Under the pieces are notes generated by a model that was given only the letters and a program-made list of their open reading frames with translations, ran no database searches and had not been told where the DNA came from. From contig NZ_JAAOHY010000009.1 of NCBI RefSeq assembly GCF_011308835.1, positions 78,664-142,663 on the forward strand: a stretch of 64,000 bases of DNA. The letters are read 5' to 3'. This stretch comes from Paracoccus xiamenensis (GTDB lineage: Bacteria > Pseudomonadota > Alphaproteobacteria > Rhodobacterales > Rhodobacteraceae). This document shows positions 1 through 9,125 of this stretch, one piece after another (the first letter of the stretch is position 1; the number at the start of each line of letters is the position of its first letter). The position numbers and the translations under genes are program-made.

Positions 1-304
1 TTTCGGGGTTCTGGTTGACCAGATAGCTGGGGGTGGAATGCCCGGCCTCGGTGATGCCGTCCTTGACGCCGGCATAGACCTCCAACGCGGGGACAAGAAT
101 GCCGGCGCCGAAGGGCTGGATTTCCACCCGGCCATCGGTCAGCAGCTCGACGTTATCGGCAAAGCGGACAAGAAAACTCTCGTAATAGGGCGAGCCTTCG
201 GGGACCGAGGTCGGCACCCGCCAGCTGACCTCCTGCGCGGCGGCGGCAAATGCGAGGGCGGAAAAACCACCTGCCAACATCGTTCTGAGGACGAAGTCTT
301 TCAT
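1..304 (-). CDS. TRAP transporter solute-binding protein, DctP family (partial, 3' end outside window)
   Basis: The minus strand reads a protein from an ATG at 302-304 that runs off the window start, so only about 101 N-terminal residues are visible. They begin with a signal peptide (MKDFVLRTMLAGGFSALAF, then AAAAQ), followed by text typical of DctP proteins: a VPEGSPYYES stretch, a DNVELLTDGRVEIQPF strand-helix, and LEVYAGVKDG before the expected Y-W-like region. A purine-rich ribosome site (AGGGAG) lies 7 bases upstream. It would capture a carboxylate or similar ligand in the periplasm for a TRAP permease that must lie outside the window. It is co-directional with the hydroxyproline genes, 182 bp downstream of the dehydratase, and may serve that cluster; the ligand cannot be told. 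Confidence 0.8.
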   Translation of the reverse strand, partial: MKDFVLRTMLAGGFSALAFAAAAQEVSWRVPTSVPEGSPYYESFLVRFADNVELLTDGRVEIQPFGAGILVPALEVYAGVKDGITEAGHSTPSYLVNQNPE

Positions 305-486
305 GTCTTGCTCCCTGTTGATTCACGTTTACGCAGAAAGAATATGTTGAATATTTTACATGTCGACAAAAATGTGTGGTTTGATCCGTTTTTTTTGTTG
401 GTGGACACGCAGGACGGGAAAGGCATGCGCAAAACATGCGCAAGCCGGGCGCGGATCGCCTGGCATGGGTGGTTCTGCGGCAGGGG
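305..486. promoter_or_regulatory. Intergenic leader upstream of the partial TRAP gene
   Basis: This 182-bp AT-richer gap separates the dehydratase stop from the TRAP binding-protein start. It holds an exact 9-bp direct repeat CATGCGCAA at 424-432 and 435-443 (11-bp period, one helical turn) and an AT-rich stretch at 340-400, so it probably carries the TRAP gene promoter on the minus strand. No specific regulator can be assigned. Confidence 0.4.
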
Positions 487-2160
487 TCAGGCCAGCCAGA
501 CCGGCAGGGGCTTGGCGGCGCGGCCCGTCAGCGCTGCTGTCGCGCATTCGACAAGGCTGCCGAAACGCAGGGCGCGGCGGGACAGGCCGGGGCCGTAATG
601 GGCGTATTTGCCCGAATTGGTCATCACCGTGCGCGTTTCGGGCGGAAAGACCGGCTCGGTGATCGAACACCAGCAGAGATCGGGGATGACCTGCACTCCC
701 GATGTTTCCAGTGTGGCAAGCGTCCCATCCGCCCGCAATGCGTCGATGATCTCGCGCCCGGCGGTAAGGATGGTGGCCGCGCTGACTGTGCGGCGGTCAA
801 GCAGCCGGGCCAGTTCGCGGCATTCGGCGGCCGAGGCATGAGGGCTGCCGATGGCGACCAGCTCGACGGTCTCAGGGCCCTGGTTGAAGTCCTGCCAGGC
901 GCGGACCAGATCGGCGCGGGTGATTTGGCGGCGGTCTGCATCGGGCTTTGGGGCAAGGTCGGCTTCGGGCGTCACCCCTTCGATATGCAGCATCGGCGCG
1001 GCCGAGGTGGTACCGAAGGCCGCGCAAAGTGCCTTGAGATCGTCCGCCGTTGGTGCGTGACGTGCCAGCCCATGCAACAGCGGGATCCGGTCGGGCGAGG
1101 CAAGCCCGGCCAGATAGCCGACCAGCGGCCATATCGCGTCATCGGCGCCCTCTGGCAGGTCGAAATCCAGTAGCCGCGCGGGGCGGCGTTCGTCTTGCAG
1201 ATAGACGCCCGACAGTGGCGCGCGCCCGGTCATAGCGATGAACAGATCAAGATAGTCGGGATGTTTCGGTGTGCGCGCGCCCAACACGGTATTGGCGTAA
1301 ATCACCGCGTTCGACTCCGCCCAGGCTATATCTTCGCCATTGGCGGGCCGGTCAGCCAGCAGATAGGGCGCGCAGGTAAAGCTGGGCCGGCAGCCCATGC
1401 GCACATAGGCATCCGCCAGCCGTGAAGCCTGATCGCCAAACAGCATCGGCACGCCTTGGCGTTGCCAGTTCTGGCGGTCCACCGAAATTGCGTTGATTGT
1501 CGTCGGCACCTGCACGCGCGCACCCATCGCAGCCATCTTTTCGGCGAATATCAGATTGGCCTGATTGGCGAGGATGCAGCCGTCGATATGACCGCGAGTC
1601 ACTTGCGTCAGGCTGCGTGCGCCTTGCAGCCGGGCCATGGCGCAGATGACCCGCATCGCCAGCGCTGCGGCCTTTCCGTCGCGACACGACAGGACTGCTC
1701 GGTCCTCCTCGGTCAGGGTCAGGTCGCCTGGCGGCGGGTCGGCGATGGGCAGCGCGATGCCGTCGCCAATGATCCGATTGGGCGTGACGGTCAGTCGTGG
1801 TGACTGTGACAGCCGCGCAAGATCACCGGGCGTCACGCGCAGCACCGGCAGGGCGCGGCCAAACATCTCTGCACCGATCAGCGCGCCGAGCGTCGCCACG
1901 TCCTCGGCTTCGGAAAAGATCAGCGCGGCGGGGGCAAAGCCGTTCAGCAGCATCTCCAGAATCACGCCAGAGCCGGAGCAGGAGCCGCGCGTGGTCGGCA
2001 TCAGCACCACGCGCCCGTTCAGTTCGGCGCGATAGGCCGGGTGGTGTTCGTCGATGACGCGCGCGCTGTCGGGATCGACACCGCCCCAGAAGCTGAGACC
2101 CTGATCCATCGCCAGTACCGGCCCTTCGGCCGTGCCGGTCAGGACGCGGGTGGCAGTCAT
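487..2160 (-). CDS. Aconitase X family dehydratase, probable cis-3-hydroxy-L-proline dehydratase
   Basis: A 557-residue fused AcnX protein. The N-terminal swivel domain (about 1-130, DUF126 type) has the serine-rich loop GSCSGSG at 59-65; the large catalytic domain (DUF521 type) follows with the family blocks GHIDGC, a [11 protein letters not shown] block and an [19 protein letters not shown] block, which supply Fe-S cysteines and substrate contacts. Fused AcnX proteins of this kind in hydroxyproline clusters dehydrate cis-3-hydroxy-L-proline to pyrroline-2-carboxylate. Its start overlaps the epimerase stop by 4 bp, so it is translationally coupled in the operon. The Ldh2-type reductase at 9126 would complete the route to L-proline. 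A mevalonate-type AcnX function is the alternative but does not fit the context. Confidence 0.85.
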   Translation of the reverse strand: MTATRVLTGTAEGPVLAMDQGLSFWGGVDPDSARVIDEHHPAYRAELNGRVVLMPTTRGSCSGSGVILEMLLNGFAPAALIFSEAEDVATLGALIGAEMFGRALPVLRVTPGDLARLSQSPRLTVTPNRIIGDGIALPIADPPPGDLTLTEEDRAVLSCRDGKAAALAMRVICAMARLQGARSLTQVTRGHIDGCILANQANLIFAEKMAAMGARVQVPTTINAISVDRQNWQRQGVPMLFGDQASRLADAYVRMGCRPSFTCAPYLLADRPANGEDIAWAESNAVIYANTVLGARTPKHPDYLDLFIAMTGRAPLSGVYLQDERRPARLLDFDLPEGADDAIWPLVGYLAGLASPDRIPLLHGLARHAPTADDLKALCAAFGTTSAAPMLHIEGVTPEADLAPKPDADRRQITRADLVRAWQDFNQGPETVELVAIGSPHASAAECRELARLLDRRTVSAATILTAGREIIDALRADGTLATLETSGVQVIPDLCWCSITEPVFPPETRTVMTNSGKYAHYGPGLSRRALRFGSLVECATAALTGRAAKPLPVWLA

Positions 2161-3158
2161 TTCACCACGAAGCCATGCGCGAAGGGGTCGCGGTCGTCGA
2201 TGAAGATGGTGTTATAGCCGGTCATCCGCGCCCATCCGGCGATCGACGGAATGATGGCCGTGCGTCCCGCGACCTGCGTTTCCGCTTCCATGCGGCCCTT
2301 GAAGATCGAGCCGATGATGGATTCGTGCCAGAACTCATCGCCGACGGCCAGCTTGCCCTTGGCCGCCAGCTGCGCCATCCGGGCAGAGGTCCCGGTGCCG
2401 CAGGGGCTGCGGTCGATCGCCTTGTCGCCGTAAAACACGGCGTTGCGAGCATGTGCACCTTCCACGGTCGGCTGGCCGGTCCAGAGTATATGCGATAGCC
2501 CGTTGATTGCCGGGTGTTCTGGGTGGACGAATTCGTATTTCGCGTTCAACGCCGCGCGCAGCTTGGGCGAGAAGCCGACCAGCTCGCCCGCAGTGAAATC
2601 GGCCATATCGCGGAAATTCTTCTGCGGCTCGACAATTGCATAGAAATTGCCCCCATAGGAGACGTCCACGACGACTTCGCCCAAACCCTCGACCTCTGCC
2701 GTCAGGCCCTCGGCATACAGAAAGCCCGGCACGTTCGTCAGGCGCACTTCCTCGACAAAGCGGCCGTCCTGAACATAGCTGATGTCGACCTTGCCGGCGG
2801 GGGTTTCGATGGACAGCCGGCCCGGCTCTCGCGGGTGGATCAGCCCGTTCTCGATGCCCATCGTAATGGTGCCGATGGTGCCGTGCCCGCACATGGCCAG
2901 ACAGCCCGAGGTTTCGATGAACAGCACGGCCACGTCGCAATCGGGCCGCGTCGGCGGGTAAAGGATTGTGCCCGACATCATGTCATGGCCGCGGGGTTCG
3001 AACATCAGGCCGGTGCGGATCCAGTCGAATTCGCGCAGGAAATGGGCGCGCTTTTCCAGCATGTCGCGCCCCTCCAGCCGCGGGCCACCGCCCGAGACGA
3101 GGCGGACCGGATTGCCGCAGGTATGGCCGTCGATGCAGGAAAACGTGTGGGTTGCCAT
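2157..3158 (-). CDS. 4-hydroxyproline 2-epimerase (proline racemase family)
   Basis: A 333-residue cytoplasmic enzyme of the proline racemase fold. Both catalytic cysteines are present: Cys90 in [12 protein letters not shown] and Cys252 in [12 protein letters not shown] cysteine pair is expected of true epimerases or racemases; trans-3-hydroxyproline dehydratases have Thr or Ser at the second position. It should convert trans-4-hydroxy-L-proline to cis-4-hydroxy-D-proline, the first step of the Rhizobium/Pseudomonas pathway. The frame is open upstream to 3221, but the ATG at 3156-3158 gives the family N-terminus ([17 protein letters not shown]). It lies 4 bp after the FAD dehydrogenase and overlaps the AcnX gene by 4 bp. 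Known equivalents are named hypRE, lhpA or hypre. Confidence 0.9.
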   Translation of the reverse strand: MATHTFSCIDGHTCGNPVRLVSGGGPRLEGRDMLEKRAHFLREFDWIRTGLMFEPRGHDMMSGTILYPPTRPDCDVAVLFIETSGCLAMCGHGTIGTITMGIENGLIHPREPGRLSIETPAGKVDISYVQDGRFVEEVRLTNVPGFLYAEGLTAEVEGLGEVVVDVSYGGNFYAIVEPQKNFRDMADFTAGELVGFSPKLRAALNAKYEFVHPEHPAINGLSHILWTGQPTVEGAHARNAVFYGDKAIDRSPCGTGTSARMAQLAAKGKLAVGDEFWHESIIGSIFKGRMEAETQVAGRTAIIPSIAGWARMTGYNTIFIDDRDPFAHGFVVK

Positions 3159-3162
3159 GGGA

Positions 3163-4392
3163 TCAGAACCGTGAGGGGGCGAAGGGTTGCAGGTCGATTG
3201 CGGGGGGCTGGCAGGTGACAAGATCGCTGACCAGCCGGGCCATTGCGGCGGATTGGGTCAGGCCCAGATGGCCGTTTCCAAAGGCATAGATCACGCGCGG
3301 CCCGGCACTGGACGGGCCGATCACCGGCAGCGTGTCGGGCAGAGACGGGCGGAAGCCCATCCATTGAGTACCGCCTTCGGTCTTAAGATCAGGGAAGAAG
3401 GACTTGGCTTTCTTCAGCATCGCCTCGGCACGTTTATAGTTCGGGGGCGCGTCCAGCCCGCCAAGCTCCACCGCGCCGCCGACACGAATACCTGTATCCA
3501 GCTTGGTGACCATGAAGCCATGCCCGCCAAAGGTGATCTGCACGCGCAGATCCAGCGCGTCAGGGGGCAGGGTGGTGTTATAGCCGCGCTCGGTTTCCAG
3601 CGGGATCCTGTCGCCAAGGGTCCGCGCGATACGGTGCGAAAACGCCCCTGCCGCCAGCACCACCTGCGGCACGCGGCGGGTGTCGTTGATGACAACGTTG
3701 TCGCCGTTGATGCGCAGGTTGCGGACCTCGGCCCTTTCGATCACCCCGCCACGTTCCGCGAAGCGATCCGCAAGGGCCAGCGTGTAATCCTTTGGGTCGG
3801 AAATCGACCAATAGGCGGGCGTGAACGTGCCGCTGGTGAAGCGGGGGGAGAGGCCGGGCTGGATCTCGTCCATTTCCGCGCGGGTCAGGTGGCGGAAATC
3901 AAAGCCGTGGCGTTCGCGGGCCTGCCATGTCGGCAGCGAGGCCCGAAATTCCTTCTCGGATTCATAGACCTGCAAATTGCCGTATTTGCGCAACAGATTG
4001 CCGTGGCCGTTGGCGGCCAGGAACGGCTCCAGCTCTGCCCGTGCGAGGTCGATCAGCGCCGTCTGCGCGTCGGTCGAATGGCGCACCCGATGCGGCATCG
4101 AGGCCATGGCAAACCGGGTCATCCATGGCGCGATCTTCAGCGCGTAAGACGGCGGCACCGACAAGGGTCCCAGCGGGTCCAGCAGCCATTTCGGTGCTTT
4201 CAGCAGCGTCGAAGGCGAAGCCAGCGGCATGATCTCCGAAAACGCAAAGCAGCTTGCATTCCCGGCCGACGCCCCCGCCGCCGGGCCTTCGCGGTCCAGC
4301 ACCGTAACGGCAAGCCCGCGCGCCTGCAAAGCCAGCGCCGAGGAGAGGCCGACGACGCCGGCCCCGATCACGATCACATCCGGCTGTGACAT
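3163..4392 (-). CDS. FAD-dependent D-amino acid (cis-4-hydroxy-D-proline) dehydrogenase, DadA-like
   Basis: A 409-residue DAO-family flavoprotein. The N-terminus carries the dinucleotide fold IVIGAGVVGLSSALALQ (GxGxxG at 10-15), with FAD contacts continuing to DREGPAAGASAGNA; the C-terminus ends in the second FAD block FGNGHLGLTQSAA. In context it should oxidise cis-4-hydroxy-D-proline, made by the neighbouring epimerase, to pyrroline-4-hydroxy-2-carboxylate, passing electrons to the membrane chain or to oxygen. The start chosen is ATG at 4390-4392, just after the ABC ATPase stop (4394); the upstream extension lies inside that gene. A single-subunit HypO-type enzyme, not the three-subunit LhpBEF, is inferred. 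Confidence 0.82.
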   Translation of the reverse strand: MSQPDVIVIGAGVVGLSSALALQARGLAVTVLDREGPAAGASAGNASCFAFSEIMPLASPSTLLKAPKWLLDPLGPLSVPPSYALKIAPWMTRFAMASMPHRVRHSTDAQTALIDLARAELEPFLAANGHGNLLRKYGNLQVYESEKEFRASLPTWQARERHGFDFRHLTRAEMDEIQPGLSPRFTSGTFTPAYWSISDPKDYTLALADRFAERGGVIERAEVRNLRINGDNVVINDTRRVPQVVLAAGAFSHRIARTLGDRIPLETERGYNTTLPPDALDLRVQITFGGHGFMVTKLDTGIRVGGAVELGGLDAPPNYKRAEAMLKKAKSFFPDLKTEGGTQWMGFRPSLPDTLPVIGPSSAGPRVIYAFGNGHLGLTQSAAMARLVSDLVTCQPPAIDLQPFAPSRF

Positions 4393-4393
4393 G

Positions 4394-5116
4394 TCAGTGC
4401 GTCGCCGCCAGGAATTGTTGCAGATTGGGATCTTTCGGATCGCCAAACAGTTCCGCAGGCGGGGCGATTTCGGCCATGACGCCCTGATGGAAGAAGGCCA
4501 CGCGGTCGGACACCTCGCGCGCGAATTTCATCTCGTGCGTGACGCAGATCATCGTCATGCCCTCGGATGCCAGCAGGCGCAGCGTGTCCAGAACCTCGCC
4601 CACCAGCTGCGGATCAAGGGCCGAGGTCACCTCATCAAACAGCATGTAATCGGGCGACATTGCCAGCGCGCGGGCAATCGCCATGCGCTGCTGTTGGCCG
4701 CCCGACAGCCGGCCGGGATAGACATCGACCTTGTCGCCAAGACCTACATGGGTCAGCTGCTTGACGGCCATCGCCTCGGCCTCGGCCTTGGACTGTTTCA
4801 GCACCTTGCGCGGGGCCAGCATGACGTTTTCCTTGACCGTCAGATGCGGGAAGGCATTCCACTGCTGGAACACGATGCCGATCTTCTGGCGCAGCTTGTT
4901 CAGGTCGGTGGACTTGGCGTGAACCTCGATCCCGTCGACGGTGATCTTGCCGGCCTGAATCGGCTCTAACCCGTTGATGCAGGTCAGAAGCGTCGATTTG
5001 CCCGAACCGGACCCGCCGATGACGGTCAGCACCTCGCCCTTTGATACGGTCAGGTCGATGCCTTTCAGCACCTCCAGCGCGCCGAAGGATTTGCGGACGT
5101 TTTCGATCTCAATCAT
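4394..5116 (-). CDS. Polar amino acid ABC transporter ATP-binding protein (GlnQ/HisP type)
   Basis: A 240-residue ATPase with Walker A GGSGSGKST at 34-42, Q-loop FQQWNAFPHLTV, signature LSGGQQQR, Walker B YMLFDEVTSALD and the switch histidine in CVTHEMKF. It powers the importer formed with the two adjacent permeases and the binding protein. Its start overlaps the upstream permease gene by 8 bp and the catabolic dehydrogenase follows within 2 bp, so import and catabolism are co-transcribed. The substrate is inferred from context to be a hydroxyproline or proline-like amino acid. Confidence 0.92.
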   Translation of the reverse strand: MIEIENVRKSFGALEVLKGIDLTVSKGEVLTVIGGSGSGKSTLLTCINGLEPIQAGKITVDGIEVHAKSTDLNKLRQKIGIVFQQWNAFPHLTVKENVMLAPRKVLKQSKAEAEAMAVKQLTHVGLGDKVDVYPGRLSGGQQQRMAIARALAMSPDYMLFDEVTSALDPQLVGEVLDTLRLLASEGMTMICVTHEMKFAREVSDRVAFFHQGVMAEIAPPAELFGDPKDPNLQQFLAATH

Positions 5117-5762
5117 TGGACCACCGTTTTTCCAGATAACCGCCGAAACGCGCGACGGGGAAACTGATAAGGAAGTAGAACGCGCCGCATATCATCAGCA
5201 ACAGCAGCGGTTCCTGCAGGCGGGTAATCAGGATCTGCGTGGATTTCAGCAGTTCCGTCACCTGCACGACATAGACAAGGGCGGAATCCTTCATCACCCC
5301 AAGCGCGAGGCCAATCCAGCTGGGCAGGGCGACGCGCGTGGCCAGCGGCATCACGATATTGCGCATGTCCTGCCCCCAGGTCATGCCCAGTGACCGCGAG
5401 GCCCGGCGCAGGGTCAGCGGCACCGCCTCGATCCCGCCGCGTACGATTTCCGCGCAATAGGCGGATGTGTACAGCGTCAGCACGATACAGGCGACGGTCA
5501 GCCCCGACAGGCCAAGCCGCAGCACCGTGCCCAGGAAGGCATAGGCCAGCACAAGCTGGATCAGCAGCGGGATCGACCGGAAGATATCCAGCACAAAGGT
5601 GATCGGCGCGGCCCAGACCGGCCCGATCTGATAGCGGATAACGCCGAAGATGATCCCCAGAACGGTGCCGAAGAAGACCGCGATCACAGTCACGAAGATG
5701 GTCATCCCCGCGCCCTTGGCGAGGAAGAGGAAGTCATTGGCGGTCAGTGCGGTATCGAACAT
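5109..5762 (-). CDS. Amino acid ABC transporter permease (HisM/GlnP family)
   Basis: A 217-residue inner-membrane protein with about five hydrophobic segments. It carries the polar amino-acid permease (HEQRo) signatures: a glycine-rich first segment (FVTVIAVFFGTVLGIIFG), the YCAEIVRGGIEAVP region, and the EAA-like loop RRASRSLGMTWGQDMRNIVMP that docks to the ATPase. It pairs with the permease at 5773. The gene overlaps the ATPase gene by 8 bp and begins 11 bp after the first permease, consistent with a single operon. Substrate as for the whole importer: a hydroxyproline-like amino acid by context. Confidence 0.9.
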   Translation of the reverse strand: MFDTALTANDFLFLAKGAGMTIFVTVIAVFFGTVLGIIFGVIRYQIGPVWAAPITFVLDIFRSIPLLIQLVLAYAFLGTVLRLGLSGLTVACIVLTLYTSAYCAEIVRGGIEAVPLTLRRASRSLGMTWGQDMRNIVMPLATRVALPSWIGLALGVMKDSALVYVVQVTELLKSTQILITRLQEPLLLLMICGAFYFLISFPVARFGGYLEKRWSND

Positions 5763-5772
5763 GGCAGCCCCC

Positions 5773-6438
5773 TCAATACCGGAACAGACGGCGAGAGATC
5801 AGCCAGGCGCCGGCCTGGATGATCTTGACGATGACGTAGAAGATGACGGCGGCCATGGCGAACAGCTCGAACGTGCGGAAGGTCAGCGCATTCAGGTCCT
5901 GCGTGACGCCGTAAAGGTCCATGTTCATGCCGACGGTGACGCCCAGCGAGGTCATCAGCACCGCCCAGACCATCTGGTTGGTGATCGTCGGGAAGGAAAT
6001 GCGGATCATCTGCGGCAGGATGATATAGCGGAAGGCCTGCAGGTCCGACATGCCAAGCGAACGCCCGGCGCGGGGCTGCGTATCGGGAATGGCTTTCAGC
6101 GCGCCGCGGAAGTTTTCCGCCAGATAGCCAGCATTGTTGAAGGTGATCCCAAGAAGCAGCGACTGATAGGGCGACAGATGCAGCCCGAGTCCCGCCAGCC
6201 CGAAATGCGCCATATAGATCTGGAACAGCGCCGGGGTGTTGCGTGCGATCTCGACCCATGTCGTCGCGATCCCCGACAGGATGCGGCTGCCGGAACGCCG
6301 GAACAGCGTCAGCAGGATCGCCAGCAGGATACCGATGACCATCGACAATACCGCCACCTGCATGGTGACAACGGCGCCGTCCAGCATCTCTGGCAGTCGC
6401 TTCCAGGCCTGGTTCCACTGGAATCTGTAGTTGAACAT
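5773..6438 (-). CDS. Amino acid ABC transporter permease (HisQ/GlnP family)
   Basis: A 221-residue membrane protein of the same family as its neighbour, with the segment MQVAVLSMVIGILLAILL, the AENFRGALKAIP region and an EAA loop AGRSLGMSDLQAFRYIILP. It forms the transmembrane heterodimer with the 5109-5762 product. It starts 66 bp after the stop of the periplasmic binding-protein gene; that gap contains a GC-rich stretch (GGGTCCACCCGCGCCGCCC on the minus strand) that may form a small hairpin slowing transcription into the permease genes. Confidence 0.9.
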   Translation of the reverse strand: MFNYRFQWNQAWKRLPEMLDGAVVTMQVAVLSMVIGILLAILLTLFRRSGSRILSGIATTWVEIARNTPALFQIYMAHFGLAGLGLHLSPYQSLLLGITFNNAGYLAENFRGALKAIPDTQPRAGRSLGMSDLQAFRYIILPQMIRISFPTITNQMVWAVLMTSLGVTVGMNMDLYGVTQDLNALTFRTFELFAMAAVIFYVIVKIIQAGAWLISRRLFRY

Positions 6439-6504
6439 TTCCGCCTTCCTTATTCACGGAAAGGGCGGCGCGGGTGGACCCGCGCCGCCCTTCAGGCGGT
6501 AACC

Positions 6505-7314
6505 TCAGCGATAGACGCCGGGGATGACCAGGCTGGCGGGTTCGCCCTCGCCGACCCATTTCGCGTAAAGCTCGGCATAGCGGCCGGTGCGTACCTGTTG
6601 GTTGATGAACAGGTTCATGTAGTTGATCAGACCCTGATCCTCGCGCAGCGCGATCAGCGCCACATAGTCAGGAACCATCGGTGCCTTGTCGACGATCTTG
6701 ATGCCGGGGAAGTTGCCGGAATCGACATTGGCCTCTGCCACTTCGACGGTGGACACGGTGGCGTCCAGCTGACCCTGTGACAACGCCAGGAAGACATCGG
6801 CCTGGTTCTGATAGGGACGGAATTCGCCCTCGCCCCATTCCTTCACCTTGCCTTCCAGCCAGATCGCCTCATAGGTGCCGGCAGTGGCGCCCACGGTCTT
6901 GCCCTTCAGGTCTTCCCAAGTGGACATTTCCACGCCTTCATTCGCGGTCACCGCATTCTCGAAAGCGTAATAGGGGATGGTGAAGCCGACGGTCTTCGCC
7001 CGCTCCAGCGTGTCCGAAGTCGAGGCGACGGCCACATCGACCTGACCCGACACCAGTGCTGGGATGCGTTCGGGGAAGGTGGTTTCGACGACTTCGGCGG
7101 TCACGCCAAGGGCGGCGGCCAGGTCGTTGCAGTAATCGACGTCGAAGCCCTGCGGGTTGTTATCGGCATCGCGCGAACCCATCGGCGGGAAATCCAGCAC
7201 CACAGCGCAGCGCAGCGTCCCCGAGGAGATGATGTCGTCCAGCTTGTCAGCGAATGCGGGGCCCGTCAGTGCGGTCGCAGCAACCGCTGCGAGGGTCAGA
7301 ACCGAGGTCTTCAT
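6505..7314 (-). CDS. Amino acid ABC transporter periplasmic binding protein (SBP_bac_3)
   Basis: A 269-residue exported protein. Residues 1-22 form a Sec signal peptide ending PAFA before DKLDD, with no lipobox, so it is a soluble periplasmic receptor. The family text follows: GTLRCAVVLDFPPMG, GFDVDYCNDLAAALG, RIPALVSGQVDVAVASTS and the closing domain near DLKGKTVGATAGT. It delivers its ligand to the two permeases. It is first in the importer operon, with its own upstream region (7315-7509) holding a palindrome. By context the ligand is hydroxyproline or a related cyclic amino acid. Confidence 0.92.
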   Translation of the reverse strand: MKTSVLTLAAVAATALTGPAFADKLDDIISSGTLRCAVVLDFPPMGSRDADNNPQGFDVDYCNDLAAALGVTAEVVETTFPERIPALVSGQVDVAVASTSDTLERAKTVGFTIPYYAFENAVTANEGVEMSTWEDLKGKTVGATAGTYEAIWLEGKVKEWGEGEFRPYQNQADVFLALSQGQLDATVSTVEVAEANVDSGNFPGIKIVDKAPMVPDYVALIALREDQGLINYMNLFINQQVRTGRYAELYAKWVGEGEPASLVIPGVYR

Positions 7315-7509
7315 GTTGTTTTACTCTCCCATGTTGGTATGCGGGTCCGGCGGAACCGATTCCACACGATTTTTATTCCCCCTGCCGTCGTGAAAAGCAA
7401 ACAAAAAATACAAGTTGTATGCAAGGCTGACGTTTTCGGCAGGTATCATGGCAATACCTGCGGTGGATGCAGGCGCCCGATCAAGCATCGGACGCCCGTG
7501 CTGCTTGGG
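7315..7509. promoter_or_regulatory. Promoter region of the hydroxyproline importer operon with a candidate GntR operator
   Basis: The 195-bp gap upstream of the binding-protein gene contains ATACAAGTTGTAT at 7408-7420 (ATACAA/TTGTAT arms, one central base), directly followed by GCAA so that TTGTATGCAA can also be read. The same half-site occurs in the second intergenic palindrome at 9070-9090. Such ATAC/GTAT palindromes are typical of FadR/VanR-type GntR operators; the regulator gene is not in the window. Confidence 0.55.
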
Positions 7510-9024
7510 TCAAGCCAGATCGTCAGGCAGAACGCCTTCCGGGATGTTCTGAAAGCTGACCGGGCGCAGGAACCTGCGGATGGACAGGGTGCCCACGCTG
7601 GTGGCGCCGAAATTGGTGCTGGCGGGATAGGGGCCGCCGTGAACCATGGCATCGGCGACTTCGACCCCTGTGGGGAAGCCATTGGCCAGCACCCGGCCCG
7701 CCTTGCGTTCCAAAATCGGCAGCAGGCGCCGCGCGTCTGTTGCGTCCTCCGGGTCCAGATGAATGGTGGCGGTCAGCTGGCCTTCGAAGCCCTTCGCCAG
7801 ACGCTCCATCTCGTCCAGGCCGCTGACGCGGATCACCAGCCCGAGGGGGCCGAAAACCTCCTCGCCCAGGGCGTGGTCCTGAAGATAGGTGGCTGCGTCG
7901 GTCTCATAGAGGTTCGGGTTGGCCTCTCGGCCCTGGCTTTCGGTCGACAGCAATGGGGTGACGCTGTTGCGGCCTTCAAAACGGGCTTGCCCGTCGCGGT
8001 AAGCCTTGGCGATCCCTTCGGTCAGCATCACCTGCGGGCCGACCTGTTCCAGCGCGGTTTTCGCGGCGGCGACAAAGGCATCGCCGGCCGGGCCAGCTTC
8101 GACAACCGCGATGCCCGGATTGGTGCAGAACTGCCCCGCGCCCATGGTCAGCGACCCGGCCCAGCCGGTGCCGACGGCCGCGCCGCGATTGGCGGCAGCG
8201 GCCGGCAGCACGAACATCGGGTTGACGCTGCCCAACTCGCCAAAGAAGGGGATCGGTTCGGGGCGCGCTGCGCACAGATCGAACAGTGCGCGACCGCCGG
8301 CTAGGCTGCCGGTGAAGCCCACGGCCTTGATCAGCGGATGCTGGACAAGCGCCGCGCCGACATGGCGGTCGCCGCCCTGGATCAGGCTGAAAACGCCCTT
8401 GGGCATTCCGGTCTTGTCGATTGCGGCATGGATCGCCTCGGCGATGATCTCGCCGGTGCCGGGATGGGCGGAATGGCCCTTGACCACCACCGGGCAGCCC
8501 GCCGCCAGTGCGGCGGCGGTGTCGCCCCCGGCGGTCGAGAAGGCCAGCGGAAAGTTCGAGGCCCCGAAGACCGCGACCGGTCCGATCGGGCGCTGGATCA
8601 CGCGCAGGTCGGGGCGCGGCAGCGGCTGGCGGTCGGGCAGCGCGGCGTCGTGGCGGCGGTCCAGATAGTCGCCCTTGCGGATATGATCGGCAAACAGGCG
8701 CAGCTGGCCGGTGGTGCGGCCACGTTCGCCTTGCAGGCGCGCGACTGGCAAGCCGGTTTCCTGGGTGCCGATTTCGGTGATCGCCTCGGCGCGGGCCTCG
8801 ATTTCATCGGCAATGGCGTCAAGGAAGGCAGCGCGTTCTTCGCGCGTTGTATAGGCGTAGGTCCAGAAGGCGTCCTCGGCGGCCTGCACGGCGGCATCGA
8901 CCAGTTCGGGCGTGCCGATGCTGAACGCATGCGCCGGGCCATGCGCGGGGTCCGAGGTAAAGGTCGCAGGACCAGCGACCCAGTCGCCCGCGATCAGGTG
9001 CTTGCCATGGGGGGTAAAGGGCAT
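7510..9024 (-). CDS. Alpha-ketoglutaric semialdehyde dehydrogenase (aldehyde dehydrogenase family)
   Basis: A 504-residue NAD(P)-dependent aldehyde dehydrogenase. The catalytic cysteine is Cys300 in GQFCTNPG, the general base Glu263 in FGELGSVNP, and the cofactor lysine and asparagine lie in VFGASNFPLAFS and VVVKGHSAHP. The FGELGSVNP plus GQFCTNPG pair is characteristic of the ketoglutarate-semialdehyde group. It would oxidise 2-oxoglutarate semialdehyde to 2-oxoglutarate, the last step of hydroxyproline breakdown. The frame is open far upstream, but ATG 9022-9024 (MPFTPHGKHLIAGDW) has a GGAG ribosome site and gives the family N-terminus. It is divergent from the reductase at 9126 across a short operator region. 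Sugar-acid pathways use the same enzyme class. Confidence 0.88.
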   Translation of the reverse strand: MPFTPHGKHLIAGDWVAGPATFTSDPAHGPAHAFSIGTPELVDAAVQAAEDAFWTYAYTTREERAAFLDAIADEIEARAEAITEIGTQETGLPVARLQGERGRTTGQLRLFADHIRKGDYLDRRHDAALPDRQPLPRPDLRVIQRPIGPVAVFGASNFPLAFSTAGGDTAAALAAGCPVVVKGHSAHPGTGEIIAEAIHAAIDKTGMPKGVFSLIQGGDRHVGAALVQHPLIKAVGFTGSLAGGRALFDLCAARPEPIPFFGELGSVNPMFVLPAAAANRGAAVGTGWAGSLTMGAGQFCTNPGIAVVEAGPAGDAFVAAAKTALEQVGPQVMLTEGIAKAYRDGQARFEGRNSVTPLLSTESQGREANPNLYETDAATYLQDHALGEEVFGPLGLVIRVSGLDEMERLAKGFEGQLTATIHLDPEDATDARRLLPILERKAGRVLANGFPTGVEVADAMVHGGPYPASTNFGATSVGTLSIRRFLRPVSFQNIPEGVLPDDLA

Positions 9025-9069
9025 CAGGGTCTCCGTTCCGATATGTGAGGCATCGCAGAGTTGCCCGCC

Positions 9070-9090
9070 TTGCATACATGACGTATACAA
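9070..9090. promoter_or_regulatory. Palindromic operator between the divergent aldehyde dehydrogenase and reductase genes
   Basis: TTGCATAC-N5-GTATACAA forms an inverted repeat with 7 of 8 matching positions, centred in the 101-bp gap between the two divergent starts. It shares its half-site with 7408-7420, so both hydroxyproline promoters are probably controlled by the same GntR-type regulator. Confidence 0.6.
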
Positions 9091-9125
9091 AACTTGCAAC
9101 CTGACCTTCCACACCGGAGCCGCCC

